From Streptomyces sp. CB02414 (lineage in GTDB: Bacteria > Actinomycetota > Actinomycetes > Streptomycetales > Streptomycetaceae): DNA of 64,000 nt. The position numbers were made by a program, and so were the translations under genes. The stretch is taken from the NCBI RefSeq assembly GCF_001905385.1, contig NZ_LIPF01000005.1, forward strand, positions 533,819 through 597,818. The letters run 5' to 3'. This document shows, piece after piece, positions 7,910 to 16,011 of this stretch (the stretch's first letter is position 1; every line of letters starts with the position of its first letter). The notes under the pieces were generated by a model. The model worked only from the letters and a program-made list of their open reading frames with translations, searched no databases and was not told the origin of the DNA.

Positions 7910-8698
7910 TCACCGCCCGGCCTGTGCGGGATCCGGGTCGACGAAGCTGTAGCACGGCAGGGGCCCGGTGAGGCTGAGCGCCAGCCGGTCGCCGTGGCCT
8001 TGTGCCAGGGCGTCCACCTCCTGACGGAAGCGTCGCTCGTCGGCCGAGCGCAGCAGGAACGAGACGCTCAGCACCTGCTCGTCATCGGTACGGCCCGGTA
8101 CGGTGCGCACCGCGAGCGGGGTCAGGCGGTCGAGCACTTCCCCTGCCGCCCGTCGTGCCTCGCGGCGGACGCTCTTGGCGATCGCCTCGCCCAGCCGGAC
8201 GTTGGCCTCGTAGTCCGGACGGCGCCGGGTGCGCAGGGCCAGGGACCGCAGTCCCTCGTCCCGGCGGACCAGCTCGGCGAAGTAGCCGGGCACGACCGTC
8301 CCCTTGACGTTGAGCTCGACGCACCCGCGCACCTCGTCGAGCTGCCGCGACAGGTGGGCGGCGTCCGCCCGCAGCTGGGAGAGCAGCGCGTCGGGCCGGG
8401 GACTGAGGACGGCGAAGCGCATGGGCAGCAGCGGCCCCTGGGCGGCCAGTTCGTCCAGTACGGCCTGGTGCGCCAGCAGGTCCCGGCGCCGGGGCCGGAG
8501 CCGCGGGGGCGCCGGCGACACCGCGGCGCACAGGCCCGAGCCGGTCAGCAGCCGCACCGGGGCGCCGTCGACGCCCGGGGAACGAGGAGCCCGGACCCCG
8601 GCGGGGGTGATGCCGTAGACGTACAGGGCCTTGCGGTCGGTGGCGGTGCTGGCGGTACCGGCGGTGGTCGCGGTTCCGGTGGTGGCTGGCGCGGTCAT
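7910..8698 (-). CDS. gvpF: Gas vesicle protein GvpF (GvpF/GvpL family)
   Basis: 262 aa, ATG at 8698 overlapping the gvpA stop (ATGA). A Thr/Ala-rich leader precedes the first family block (ALYVYGITPAG). The central block (AQGPLLPMRFAVLSP) is the canonical LPMRFG-type motif of GvpF/L, and the C-terminus ends in the conserved LTGPLPCYSFVD. GvpF interacts with GvpA in other systems and is regarded as a chaperone or shell accessory. It is a paralogue of GvpL at 4984-5823. Confidence 0.9.
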   Translation of the reverse strand: MTAPATTGTATTAGTASTATDRKALYVYGITPAGVRAPRSPGVDGAPVRLLTGSGLCAAVSPAPPRLRPRRRDLLAHQAVLDELAAQGPLLPMRFAVLSPRPDALLSQLRADAAHLSRQLDEVRGCVELNVKGTVVPGYFAELVRRDEGLRSLALRTRRRPDYEANVRLGEAIAKSVRREARRAAGEVLDRLTPLAVRTVPGRTDDEQVLSVSFLLRSADERRFRQEVDALAQGHGDRLALSLTGPLPCYSFVDPDPAQAGR

Positions 8699-9213
8699 TC
8701 GTCCTCCGTCTCCGTGCGCCGGCGGGGGCGGGGGCGCGGGCGGTCGTCCTCGTCGCGGGGGTGTGCGGCCGGCCGGCGGCGAGGCCGCTCGGCGCTGCTC
8801 CGGCCGCGCTCCGCGTACTTGCGCTCCGGAGCGCTGGAGCGGGTGTCCTCCTCCTCTGCCGCCTCCTCCTCGGGCGTGAGGATGTCGCGCACCTTGTCGG
8901 TCAGGGAGCGGGCCGTCCGCTTGGCGCCGGCCCTGCCTATCGTCTTGGCGACCGGGGAGCCGAACATCTCGGGCACGGTCTTGGAGCGCACGTCGTGCTC
9001 CAGGTCCAGCCGGTTGCAGGCCTCGGCGAACCGCAGGTACGTGTCGACGCTCGCGACGACGATGCGGGCGTCCACCTTGAGGATCTCGATGCCGACCAGC
9101 GAGACGCGCACGAAGACGTCGATCACCATGCCGCGGTCGAGGATCAGTTCCAGGACGTCGTAGAGGGTGCCGGCGCGGGGCGCGCAGACGACTTCGTCGT
9201 CGTAGGTGATCAT
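8695..9213 (-). CDS. gvpA: Gas vesicle structural protein GvpA family, with long charged tail
   Basis: 172 aa from the ATG at 9213 (MITYDDEVV). Upstream in-frame ATG codons would extend into poorly conserved sequence. The GvpA core (about 15-65) is clear: TLYDVLELILDRGMVIDVFVRVSLVGIEILKVDARIVVASVDTYLRFAEACNRLDL. GvpA is the ribbed-shell monomer and is usually about 70 aa. Here about 100 extra residues follow, first helical (GRAGAKRTARSLTDKVRDIL), then alternating acidic and Arg/Pro-rich. Such extensions are known in streptomycete GvpA and could affect polymerisation. Gap to gvpO is 34 bp. Confidence 0.9.
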   Translation of the reverse strand: MITYDDEVVCAPRAGTLYDVLELILDRGMVIDVFVRVSLVGIEILKVDARIVVASVDTYLRFAEACNRLDLEHDVRSKTVPEMFGSPVAKTIGRAGAKRTARSLTDKVRDILTPEEEAAEEEDTRSSAPERKYAERGRSSAERPRRRPAAHPRDEDDRPRPRPRRRTETEDE

Positions 9214-9247
9214 GCGGTGGTCCTTCCGGGTGCAGGCCTCACGGCGG

Positions 9248-9574
9248 TCACTGGTCCTGGGCACCGCGCCGGTAGCGGGCGACCCTGCGGTACCGGAGCA
9301 GGTCGCCGGCCGGGTCCAGCTCGACCTCGTAGGTGGCGAGGAGACTGGTGGTGTCGGGGATGCGTGCCACCTCCAGCACGTCCACGTTGACGATCCAGCC
9401 GTCGTCCTCGCTCCGGCACACCGCCGAGACCCCCTCGACGCGGTGCCTGATCAGCTCGGCCAAGGCGTTCGCGGCGCGTTCGGCGGCGTCCCGGGCGCCC
9501 CGCACGGAACGCTCGCGCGTGGTCGTGGAAGTCGTGCCGCGCCGCCGCTCGCCAGGTTCTGTCATGCTGCCCAC
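9248..9574 (-). CDS. gvpO: Gas vesicle protein GvpO, first gene of the gvp operon
   Basis: 108 aa from a GTG at 9574, or 105 aa from the ATG at 9565; neither has a strong ribosome site. The GvpO family is seen in AANALAELIRHRVEGVSAVCRSEDDGWIVNVDVLEVARIPDTTSLLATYEVELDPAGDLLRYRRVARYRRG. GvpO acts as an accessory or regulatory factor in other gvp systems. It heads a ten-gene block O-A-F-G-Y-Z-J-L-S-K, the usual streptomycete order, without gvpN. A GGGTAA element (minus strand, 9608-9613) about 35 bp upstream resembles a SigB-type -10, but I see no convincing -35. Confidence 0.88.
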   Translation of the reverse strand: MGSMTEPGERRRGTTSTTTRERSVRGARDAAERAANALAELIRHRVEGVSAVCRSEDDGWIVNVDVLEVARIPDTTSLLATYEVELDPAGDLLRYRRVARYRRGAQDQ

Positions 9575-9660
9575 TCTGGCCGCGGGCCCCGGCCGGCGCG
9601 TGCGCAGTTACCCCATCCGGGGCTGCGCGGGGACCGGGCGCGGCGTGACGCCCGTGGTGC

Positions 9661-10317
9661 TCAGGCGTCCGGCGCGGGGGCGGACGCGCGCCGGCAGTGC
9701 AGGAAGAGGTGGGGTTCCGGCCGGACCTCTGGGTGGGCCGGGGTGAACATCGACGCCTCCTGCGCCAGCACCTCCAGGCCGGCCTCCTCGGCCACGGCGG
9801 TCAGGGCCTGCGCGGTGAAGCTGGTCACCCGCACCGGCTGGCCCATGAAGGTGGCGTCGATCCCCTCGACGTCCAGCGGCACCGTGGCCAGGACCAGGTG
9901 ACCCCCCGGCTTCAGCGCCCGCACCAGTCGCCGGACGAGGTCCGCCTGCTCCCGCCGGTCGAGCTGGAGCAGCGAGAAGTACACGCAGACCGCGTCGAAC
10001 GAGGCGTCCGGGAGCCGTACTTCACGGATGTCCGCGCACTGGAAGGTGGCGGCCGGCACCTGACGCCTCGCCAGTTCCACCATGACCGGGGAGACGTCGA
10101 CGCCCAGGACGTCGTGGCCGGCGCCGGCCAGGATCTCGGCGGTGGGCCGGCCCGTGCCGCTGCCCACGTCCAGCACCCGGCTGCCCGGCGCGAGGCGTCC
10201 GAGCAGCCACTCCAGGGAGCGCCGGTGCGTCTTCGACCCGGCGAAGGCCTTCTCGTAGTCGGCGCCCAGCGCGTCGAACGCGGCGGCGGCCTGCGGCCGT
10301 TGCTGCTCGTCGGTCAC
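9661..10317 (-). CDS. SAM-dependent class I methyltransferase
   Basis: 218 aa from the GTG at 10317, chosen because AAGGGA lies 6 bp upstream; an in-frame ATG at 10356 would add 13 residues without support. The class I methyltransferase fold shows motif I RVLDVGSGTGRPTAEIL (about 45-60), an acidic residue ending strand 2 (VLGVDVSPVMVELA), motif III-like ATFQCADIREVRLPDASFDAV, and LKPGGHLVLATVPLD. Substrate unknown. It stands alone between the gvp operon, which starts 86 bp downstream, and the SDR gene. Confidence 0.85.
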   Translation of the reverse strand: MTDEQQRPQAAAAFDALGADYEKAFAGSKTHRRSLEWLLGRLAPGSRVLDVGSGTGRPTAEILAGAGHDVLGVDVSPVMVELARRQVPAATFQCADIREVRLPDASFDAVCVYFSLLQLDRREQADLVRRLVRALKPGGHLVLATVPLDVEGIDATFMGQPVRVTSFTAQALTAVAEEAGLEVLAQEASMFTPAHPEVRPEPHLFLHCRRASAPAPDA

Positions 10318-10424
10318 GACGTTCCCTTCGATGGGGCGGGCCGGTGCCGCAGGCATCGTTCCACCGGCGGACGGCCGCCGACAAGGGCCCCTACGGGTGA
10401 CCGGCCGGCCACGCCGGCCCCGCC

Positions 10425-11225
10425 CTACCGGCCGTCGGCGTCCGGTGCCGTCCCCGGCTCCGCCATCCTCCGGTGCACGGCCGCCTTGACGCGGTCCGGC
10501 AGTACCTTGTCCGCCACGCCCTGCGCCTTGGTCTTCGCCGAGCCCGTGACCAGCTTCCCCCGGCCCTTCATGACGGCGTCGTACGCCTGCCGCGCGACCT
10601 GCGCCGGGTCGTCCTTGTCCATGGTGCCGACCTTGGTGTCCTCCATGCCGGCCCGTCGGAAGAAGTCGGTCTCCGTGGGTCCGGGCATGAAGGAGGTGAC
10701 CGTGACGCCGGTGTCCGCGACCTCCTCCTGCAACGCCTGGGCGAAGGACTGCACGAACGACTTCGACGCGTTGTACACCGACTGGAACGACCCCGGCATC
10801 GTCGCGGCGACGGACGACGTGAACATCAGCCGTCCCACGCCGCGTTCCACCATGTCCCGCAGCAAGGGCTTGGCGAGCCGCACGGTCGACGACACGTTGA
10901 GGTCGATGACGGACTGGTCGTCGGCGGGATCGGTGTCGACGAACGCGCCGCCCCGCCCCACCCCGGCGTTGAGGGCGGCCACGTCCACCGTGAGCCCGGT
11001 CAGCGCGGCGACCAGCCGGTCGACGCCTTCCGCGGTCCGGAGATCCGCGCGCACGGCACGCACCTCGGCGCCCGTCTCGCGCAGCCGCTGTGCGGCGTGT
11101 TCCAGCCGGTCGTCCTCGGCGTTGACCACGAGGTCGTGACCGTGCTCGGCGAACAGCCCGGCCAGTTCGTACCCGATGCCGCTGGACGCCCCGGTGACCA
11201 GCGCGAGAGGCCTGCCGCCCGCCAT
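10425..11225 (-). CDS. SDR-family NAD(P)-dependent oxidoreductase
   Basis: 266 aa from the ATG at 11225. Classical short-chain dehydrogenase: the cofactor motif TGASSGIG is near residue 11, NAG (LNAGVG) near 90, the catalytic Ser in FTSSVA near 140, and YNASK near 155. An unusual C-terminal 60 residues (TKVGTMDKDDPAQVARQAYDAVMKGRGKLVTGSAKTKAQGVADKVLPDRVKA) is typical of the YqjQ/DltE-like SDR subgroup. It begins 11 bp after the membrane-protein gene at 11237, so the two are probably cotranscribed. Substrate unknown. Confidence 0.88.
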   Translation of the reverse strand: MAGGRPLALVTGASSGIGYELAGLFAEHGHDLVVNAEDDRLEHAAQRLRETGAEVRAVRADLRTAEGVDRLVAALTGLTVDVAALNAGVGRGGAFVDTDPADDQSVIDLNVSSTVRLAKPLLRDMVERGVGRLMFTSSVAATMPGSFQSVYNASKSFVQSFAQALQEEVADTGVTVTSFMPGPTETDFFRRAGMEDTKVGTMDKDDPAQVARQAYDAVMKGRGKLVTGSAKTKAQGVADKVLPDRVKAAVHRRMAEPGTAPDADGR

Positions 11226-11236
11226 GCTTCGCCCGT

Positions 11237-11686
11237 TCACCGCAGGGCCTGGTAGACCGAGGCCGTCGTGAAGCCGTACACGAGGTGCGGCACCAGGTCC
11301 GACACCCACGAGACCCGGTCCCACGACGTCGGATCGGTCACCCCGAGCACCGACGCGGGCACGTCGCTGCCCGCCATGGCGGCCACGCCGAGCAGCGGGC
11401 CGGCCACCCAGTCCGGCAGCGGGCCGCTCCGGCGCCGCAGCAACCCGTAGGCCGCGCCGACGCCGAGGCCGGTGACGTACCCGAGGAGGGCTCCGGCGGC
11501 CTGCTCGCGGTTGGTCCTGGTCTCCTCGTCGCCCAGGTCGACGCCGGCCCGGTCGACGAGCAGGTCCGCCACTTGCGCGGGCACGTCGCTGGACCCCCGG
11601 CCGCGCAGCAGCATGTCGCCGTACGTGGTGAGGTTCAGCGCGATCGTCCCCGCCGCTCCGGCGACGAGGCCTTTGGTCACTGACAT
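11237..11686 (-). CDS. Conserved membrane protein of unknown function
   Basis: 149 aa, small integral membrane protein. It begins with a Gly/Ala-rich hydrophobic helix (GLVAGAAGTIALNLTTYGDMLLRGR), has a second helix (LLGYVTGLGVGAAYGLLRRRSG) and a third (WVAGPLLGVAAMAGSD), and ends in a hydrophobic segment (HLVYGFTTASVYQALR). The layout resembles DUF1440-like or streptomycete YagU-like membrane proteins, but I do not assign a function. First gene of a two-gene unit with the SDR. Confidence 0.75.
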   Translation of the reverse strand: MSVTKGLVAGAAGTIALNLTTYGDMLLRGRGSSDVPAQVADLLVDRAGVDLGDEETRTNREQAAGALLGYVTGLGVGAAYGLLRRRSGPLPDWVAGPLLGVAAMAGSDVPASVLGVTDPTSWDRVSWVSDLVPHLVYGFTTASVYQALR

Positions 11687-11800
11687 GCGGGGCTCCCTCG
11701 GCGTGGGCGCTGGCGCGCGCGGACGGTAGCTGCGCGCCCCGGGTTCCCCGAACCCAGGTACCTAACAGAGCCGACCGCGCCCCCGGCCCCGGCGGCGCGG

Positions 11801-12391
11801 TCACTCCGGGCGGGGAAGAGCCCCCTCCAGAGCAAGGCCCACCAGCCCCCGCACGAGCGCGTCGTCCAGCGGCGCCCCGCTCAGCAGCACGCGGACGAAC
11901 AGCGGACCGCTGACGGCCTCGACCAGCAGACCGGCGTCGGTGTCCGCGGCCAGTTCACCCCGCTCCACGCCCCGCCGGACCATCACCACCGCCCGGTCCA
12001 GACGCTCGCTCCAGTAGGGGCCGCGCCGGTCCTCGAGGGTGTCGTCGTGCTCGGCGCTCAGCCGCAGCAGCGCCCGGCCCTGCGCGGTACCGAGCAGCCC
12101 GGCCAGCGAGGAGAAGAAGGCCAGCAGGTCGTCCCGGACGCGCCCGGTGTCCGGGACCGGCAGGGCGGAGTCCAGCTCCGTGGTCAGCGCGTCCAGGATC
12201 AGGTTCTCCCGCGTGCCCCAGCGGCGGTAGACGGACGTCTCGTGCACCCCGGCCGCCCGGGCGACGGCGCCGACGGTCGCGCCCGCCAGCCCCTGCGTGG
12301 ACAGCAGGTCCACGGCGGCGGTGAGCACCGCCCGCCGCATCCGCTCCCCACGGCGGCGCAGGGGAGGGGCGGCGGGTTCGAGAGACGTCAT
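11801..12391 (-). CDS. TetR/AcrR-family regulator
   Basis: 196 aa. The N-terminal TetR helix-turn-helix is at about residues 17-62 (MRRAVLTAAVDLLSTQGLAGATVGAVARAAGVHETSVYRRWGTRENLI). A C-terminal ligand and dimerisation domain of the TetR_C_11-like type follows. It is divergent from the alcohol dehydrogenase at 12554, and three copies of a 14-bp near-palindrome lie between them. Repression of both its own gene and the dehydrogenase is the simplest reading. Confidence 0.9.
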   Translation of the reverse strand: MTSLEPAAPPLRRRGERMRRAVLTAAVDLLSTQGLAGATVGAVARAAGVHETSVYRRWGTRENLILDALTTELDSALPVPDTGRVRDDLLAFFSSLAGLLGTAQGRALLRLSAEHDDTLEDRRGPYWSERLDRAVVMVRRGVERGELAADTDAGLLVEAVSGPLFVRVLLSGAPLDDALVRGLVGLALEGALPRPE

Positions 12392-12405
12392 GCGGCCAGC
12401 CTAAA

Positions 12406-12479
12406 GCAGGCCGGCCTGCGTTGAGCGGCCAAAGCAAGTCGGCTTGCGCTGGGTGTACCGTTAACGCAAGTCGACCTGC
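12406..12479. promoter_or_regulatory. Three TetR operator copies, consensus GCARGYCGRCYTGC
   Basis: Three 14-bp dyads lie in the 162-bp divergent intergenic region: GCAGGCCGGCCTGC at 12406-12419 (perfect), GCAAGTCGGCTTGC at 12434-12447, and GCAAGTCGACCTGC at 12466-12479. Centre-to-centre distances are 28 and 32 bp, near three helical turns. They begin 15 bp upstream of the TetR start and end 75 bp upstream of the dehydrogenase start. This arrangement fits cooperative TetR binding and divergent control. Confidence 0.72.
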
Positions 12480-12553
12480 GATGAGCCGTCTGGGGTCCCG
12501 ACGGACCGCCGGGGGGCCGTCCGGGGTCGCCACCGCACCGAGGAGGTCCCGTC

Positions 12554-13567
12554 ATGGCGCAGATGCTCGCCGCCCGCCTGCACGTCCCGAGCCGCACCCT
12601 GCGGCTGGAAGAGGTGCCCCGCCCACAGCCCGGCCCCGGGGAGGTGCTGGTCAAGGTCGAGGCGGCCGGCGTGTGCCTCTCCGACGTGCACCTCATCGAC
12701 GGCACGCTCACCCCGCTGCTCCTCCAGGGCGACACGGTCACCCTCGGCCACGAGGTCTCCGGCACGATCGCCGAGGTCGGTGCGGGCGTCACTGCCTGGT
12801 CGCCGGGGCAGCGGGTGGTGCTGTACGCCGGTGAGGTGCGCGACGGCGTCACGTACACCCGCGGCGTCGACTACGACGGCGGCTGGGCCGAGTACGCCCT
12901 GTCGGCCGAGACCGCCCTGACCCCGCTGCCCGACGCCATCCCCTTCGAGCAGGGCGCGATCATCCCCGACGCCGTGTCCACGCCCTGGGGCGCGATCACC
13001 GAGACCGGCGCCGTCCGTCCCGCCGAGGCGGTCGGCGTGTGGGGCGTCGGCGGCCTCGGTGTGCACGCCGTACAGCTACTGCGCGCCGTCGGCGCCTGCC
13101 CGGTCGTCGCCGTCGACCCCAGCCCCGTCGCCCGTGAACGCGCCCTCGCGGCCGGTGCCGACCTCGCCCTGGACTCCGCCGACCCGGAGCTGCGCCAGGC
13201 CGTACGCGCGGTGACCGGCGGGGCCGGGCTCGCGGCCGCCTTCGACTTCGCCGGCGTGCCGCCCGTACGCGAGCAGGCGCTGTCCGTGCTCGCGCCCAAG
13301 GGACGGCTCGTCCTGGTGGGCCTGACCGACAAGCCGCTCACCGTCACGGACGGGACCCGCTTCAGCTATCTCCAGCAGCGCATCCTCGGGCACTACGGCT
13401 CCGACATGCCGGTCGCGCTGCCGCAGCTCCTGCGGATGGTCCAGGGCGGCCGGCTGGACTTCTCCGGGTCCATCAGCGGCGTACTGCCGCTGGCCGAGGT
13501 CGCCGAGGCCGTCGCACGGCTGGAGAAGAAGGAGGGCGACCCGATCCGGCTGATCCTGCGTCCGTGA
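12554..13567 (+). CDS. Zinc-type alcohol dehydrogenase (MDR family), structural-zinc loop missing
   Basis: 337 aa; the ATG at 12554 follows GAGGAGG. Medium-chain dehydrogenase with a GroES-like N-domain. Catalytic zinc ligands are present: Cys in AAGVCLSDVHL (about 40) and His-Glu in TLGHEVSG (about 62). The nucleotide motif is GVWGVGGLGVHAVQLL (about 165). The four-cysteine structural-zinc lobe usual after residue 90 is absent (VVLYAGEVRDGVTYTRGVDYDGGWAEY), so this is a form with only the catalytic zinc. Divergent from a TetR gene that probably controls it. Substrate unknown. Confidence 0.88.
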   Translation: MAQMLAARLHVPSRTLRLEEVPRPQPGPGEVLVKVEAAGVCLSDVHLIDGTLTPLLLQGDTVTLGHEVSGTIAEVGAGVTAWSPGQRVVLYAGEVRDGVTYTRGVDYDGGWAEYALSAETALTPLPDAIPFEQGAIIPDAVSTPWGAITETGAVRPAEAVGVWGVGGLGVHAVQLLRAVGACPVVAVDPSPVARERALAAGADLALDSADPELRQAVRAVTGGAGLAAAFDFAGVPPVREQALSVLAPKGRLVLVGLTDKPLTVTDGTRFSYLQQRILGHYGSDMPVALPQLLRMVQGGRLDFSGSISGVLPLAEVAEAVARLEKKEGDPIRLILRP

Positions 13568-13632
13568 GAGGTGCGGATCGCGTCCGTGAGGTGAGGGATC
13601 GCTGAGAATTCCCGGGACGGCTGAACGCTCCG

Positions 13633-13660
13633 GCCCCCGGTTCCGTATGGAGCCGGGGGC
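13633..13660 (+). terminator. Hairpin terminator after the dehydrogenase
   Basis: GCCCCCGG (13633-13640) pairs with CCGGGGGC (13653-13660) around a 12-nt loop, 66 bp after the dehydrogenase stop. It is followed by ATTTC rather than a full U-tract, as is common in streptomycetes. It also argues that translation of the next gene begins downstream, at the TTG at 13699. Confidence 0.6.
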
Positions 13661-13698
13661 ATTTCATGTCCGAGTCCGCCACGACACAGGAGCACGTC

Positions 13699-15780
13699 TT
13701 GGGACACAACAGGCGCAGACGCCCGACCGGCGCGCGGCGCGCGACCTTCGGAGCATTCGCGCTCATTCTGGGAGGCGGCGGCCTGGTGGCCGTCAATGTG
13801 TTCGCCTCCGCGACCGAGGCCGGCGACACCGCTGTTCCCCTGGGCAGTTCCGGAGTGGCGGCCACCATCGACTGCCCCGACCTCAGCGAACGGCTGACGG
13901 CGGTACCGGAGCCGGCGCGGCCGGAGGTCGACACCGAACTCGCCCGGCTCGACCAGCAGATCGCCACCGCCTACGGGCAACTCCAGGAAGCGGCCCGCAC
14001 CGCCGACGACGGCAAGCTCGACGAGGCGGCCGTCCTCGACCCGCTGAAGAAGGAACGGGCCGCGACGATCGAACGCATCGTCGCCGCCGTCGACAAGGCC
14101 GGTGACCGCCCCGAGGGACTGGACACCCAGGCGGCGTGCACCCTGCGCCGCGTCGAGGTGGCGCCGACGGAGGCGGGCAGCGGCAGCCCGGACCAGGAGC
14201 GCCGGCAGCAGGACGACGGAGGCAAGGAAGCCGGCGACGGCGGGGACGGGCAGGACGGCGGCGGGCAGCAGCCGCCCGGCAACGGCGGACAGGCGGGCAA
14301 CGGTCCCGTCGCGGCGGACTACGCCGACATCAAGTCGATCCAGCCGAACGTCGTCGAGGCACCGCGGCAGCCCGACTCCTCCGACGGCTCCTTCTCCACC
14401 AGTTGCGGAGTCAACGCCGAAGGCCTGTTCAACTCGGACAACCTGATCGCCGCCCCCGGCGTCAGCAACGGCGCCCACCACTTCCACGACTACGTCGGCA
14501 ACCAGGACAACGACGCCTTCTCCAGCGACGAGGACCTGGCCGCCGCCGACACCAGCTGCGCAGACCAGGGCGACAAGTCCTCGTACTACTGGCCTGTGCT
14601 CCGCCTCCAGAACGGCACCGTCGAACAGGACGCCCAGTCGCCCGGCGGCGGCATCGAGGGCAACGCCGGTGAGATCGTCACGCCGGCCGCGGTCACGCTG
14701 ACCTTCGAGGGCAACGAGCAGGGCAAGGTCACGGAGATGCCACGGCTGCTGCGCATCATCACCGGCGACGCGAAGGCGTTCGTCAACGGCGACGCGAACG
14801 CCAACGCCTCCTGGAGCTGCACCGGCTTCGAGGACCGGCAGCTGAAGGACAAGTACCCGCTCTGCCCCTCGGGCAGCGACGTGGTACGCACCTTCACCTT
14901 CCAGAGCTGCTGGGACGGCCGCAACATCGACAGCGCCAACCACCGCACCCACGTGGCCTTCGCCGCCGCCGACGGAAGCTGCCCGGACGGGTTCCGGCCC
15001 ATTCCCCGCCTGGTGCAGCGGATCGTGTACGACGTGGACGCGCCAAGCCTCCAGGACGGGGGGAAGACGGTTCCGCTGTTCGCCGTGGACTCGTTCCCCG
15101 AGCAGCTGCACAAACCGGTGACGGACCACAGCGACTTCATCAACGTCTTCGACGAGGACCTGATGCGGGAGATGGCCGACTGCATCAACGACGGCCGCGA
15201 GTGCGGTGCGGGCGCGCCCCCGGATCAGGGTCAGGGCGGGGACCAGGGCGAGGACCCGCAGGAGCAGCCCACCGAGGAACCCGGTGCCTCCGAGCCCCCG
15301 GCCGAGCAGACCGCCACTGCTTCGGCGCCCGCGGACTCGGGACAGGGCGAGTACGACGACGGCCGGCCCGCCCCTCCGGTCAAGGAGAACGGCGGTGAGG
15401 ACAACGGAGGTCAGGACAACGGAGGTCAGGACAACGGAGGTCAGGACAACGGAGGTCAGGACGACGACGCCCCGCGGACCGACACCCCGCAGGCCGGCGC
15501 CACCTCCCCGAGCGTCGAGCCCCGGGCGGCCACGACGCCCGCCGCGACCCCGGACGACCGGAACGACGCCACAGCCGCACCCCGGGGGACCCAGGGCCCG
15601 GGCGGTGGCGACGACGGCAGTGACGACGTGGCCCCGGGTTCCGCGACCGAGCCCCAGGCGGCCCAGGGCGGACTCGCCGAGACGGGATCAGGCATGGGTC
15701 TGTGGCCTGCGGCCGTTGGAGGCGTCCTCTTCGCCGGGGGCTGCGTGCTGCTGTTCCGCTCCCGCAAGCGTGCGCTGTGA
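13699..15780 (+). CDS. Secreted DUF1996 protein with LAETG sortase anchor
   Basis: 693 aa from a TTG at 13699, chosen because AGGAG (13688-13692) stands 6 bp before it; an in-frame ATG at 13666 would add 11 residues. N-terminal Arg-rich signal peptide with one hydrophobic helix (FGAFALILGGGGLVAVNVFASA). A helical Ala/Glu region follows, then a Gly/Gln/Asp linker, then the DUF1996 domain at about 210-490 (SCGVNAEGLFNSDNLIAAPG, AHHFHDYVG, TFTFQSCWDGRNIDSANHRTHVAF). The C-terminal tail is low complexity with GGQDN repeats. It ends in LAETG, a hydrophobic helix and RSRKRAL, the class E sortase signal. DUF1996 function is unknown; cell-wall display is inferred. Confidence 0.88.
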   Translation: MGHNRRRRPTGARRATFGAFALILGGGGLVAVNVFASATEAGDTAVPLGSSGVAATIDCPDLSERLTAVPEPARPEVDTELARLDQQIATAYGQLQEAARTADDGKLDEAAVLDPLKKERAATIERIVAAVDKAGDRPEGLDTQAACTLRRVEVAPTEAGSGSPDQERRQQDDGGKEAGDGGDGQDGGGQQPPGNGGQAGNGPVAADYADIKSIQPNVVEAPRQPDSSDGSFSTSCGVNAEGLFNSDNLIAAPGVSNGAHHFHDYVGNQDNDAFSSDEDLAAADTSCADQGDKSSYYWPVLRLQNGTVEQDAQSPGGGIEGNAGEIVTPAAVTLTFEGNEQGKVTEMPRLLRIITGDAKAFVNGDANANASWSCTGFEDRQLKDKYPLCPSGSDVVRTFTFQSCWDGRNIDSANHRTHVAFAAADGSCPDGFRPIPRLVQRIVYDVDAPSLQDGGKTVPLFAVDSFPEQLHKPVTDHSDFINVFDEDLMREMADCINDGRECGAGAPPDQGQGGDQGEDPQEQPTEEPGASEPPAEQTATASAPADSGQGEYDDGRPAPPVKENGGEDNGGQDNGGQDNGGQDNGGQDDDAPRTDTPQAGATSPSVEPRAATTPAATPDDRNDATAAPRGTQGPGGGDDGSDDVAPGSATEPQAAQGGLAETGSGMGLWPAAVGGVLFAGGCVLLFRSRKRAL
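15401..15460 (+). repeat. Four tandem 15-bp repeats coding for GGQDN
   Basis: The unit ACAACGGAGGTCAGG occurs four times without a mismatch from 15401 to 15460, with degenerate flanks. Each unit keeps the reading frame and encodes one Asn-Gly-Gly-Gln-Asp pentapeptide in the spacer between the DUF1996 domain and the sortase signal. In-frame units allow copy-number change without frameshift. Confidence 0.9.
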
Positions 15781-15804
15781 AACCCGCGTGACGCCATGAC
15801 GCGG

Positions 15805-15844
15805 ACGTCGGGTGGGCGGGACGCCGGCCCCGCCCACCCGACGT
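15805..15844 (+). terminator. Strong hairpin terminator after the DUF1996 gene
   Basis: ACGTCGGGTGGGCGGG (15805-15820) and CCCGCCCACCCGACGT (15829-15844) form a perfect 16-bp stem with an 8-nt loop. It begins 24 bp after the stop codon and lies 99 bp before the CebR box of the next gene. It cleanly separates the two transcription units. Confidence 0.82.
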
Positions 15845-15943
15845 GCCGACCGAAGCGAACCTGCCACCGCCCGACGGGAAGTGGCGCATTTCAACTATTG
15901 CCATTCCCTCTCCCCGGGCGCAGCCTGGTCTCCGAACCGATTT

Positions 15944-15957
15944 TGGGAGCGCTCCCA
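15944..15957. promoter_or_regulatory. CebR box (TGGGAGCGCTCCCA) in front of the LPMO gene
   Basis: An exact match to the 14-bp palindrome bound by CebR, the LacI-family cellobiose/cello-oligosaccharide-responsive repressor of cellulose use in Streptomyces. It lies 54 bp upstream of the LPMO ATG, where a repressor would block transcription. No other copy was noticed in the window and cebR itself is not here, so this would be a distant regulon member. Confidence 0.9.
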
Positions 15958-16011
15958 CTGGCGCTCTCACCCTTGTCCGCCCACACCGTCCCCCCACGAG
16001 AGAAGGACGTC

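Noticed and set aside
4449..9574. A gvpN or other AAA+ ATPase gene within the gas vesicle cluster
   Set aside because: No Walker A motif or GvpN-like frame is found; all the coding space is taken by the ten genes listed.
9608..9613. SigB-type promoter for the gas vesicle operon
   Set aside because: GGGTAA on the minus strand fits a SigB -10, but no GTTT-like -35 is found at 13-16 bp; too weak to call as a feature.
13393..15129. Long open frame antisense to the dehydrogenase end and the DUF1996 gene
   Set aside because: Val/Gly/Ala-rich translation with no family features, opposite a gene with clear domains and ribosome site; it is a by-product of GC-rich codon bias.
15401..15460. Tandem repeats as a CRISPR array
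   Set aside because: The 15-bp units are contiguous with no spacers and encode protein in frame; no cas genes are present.
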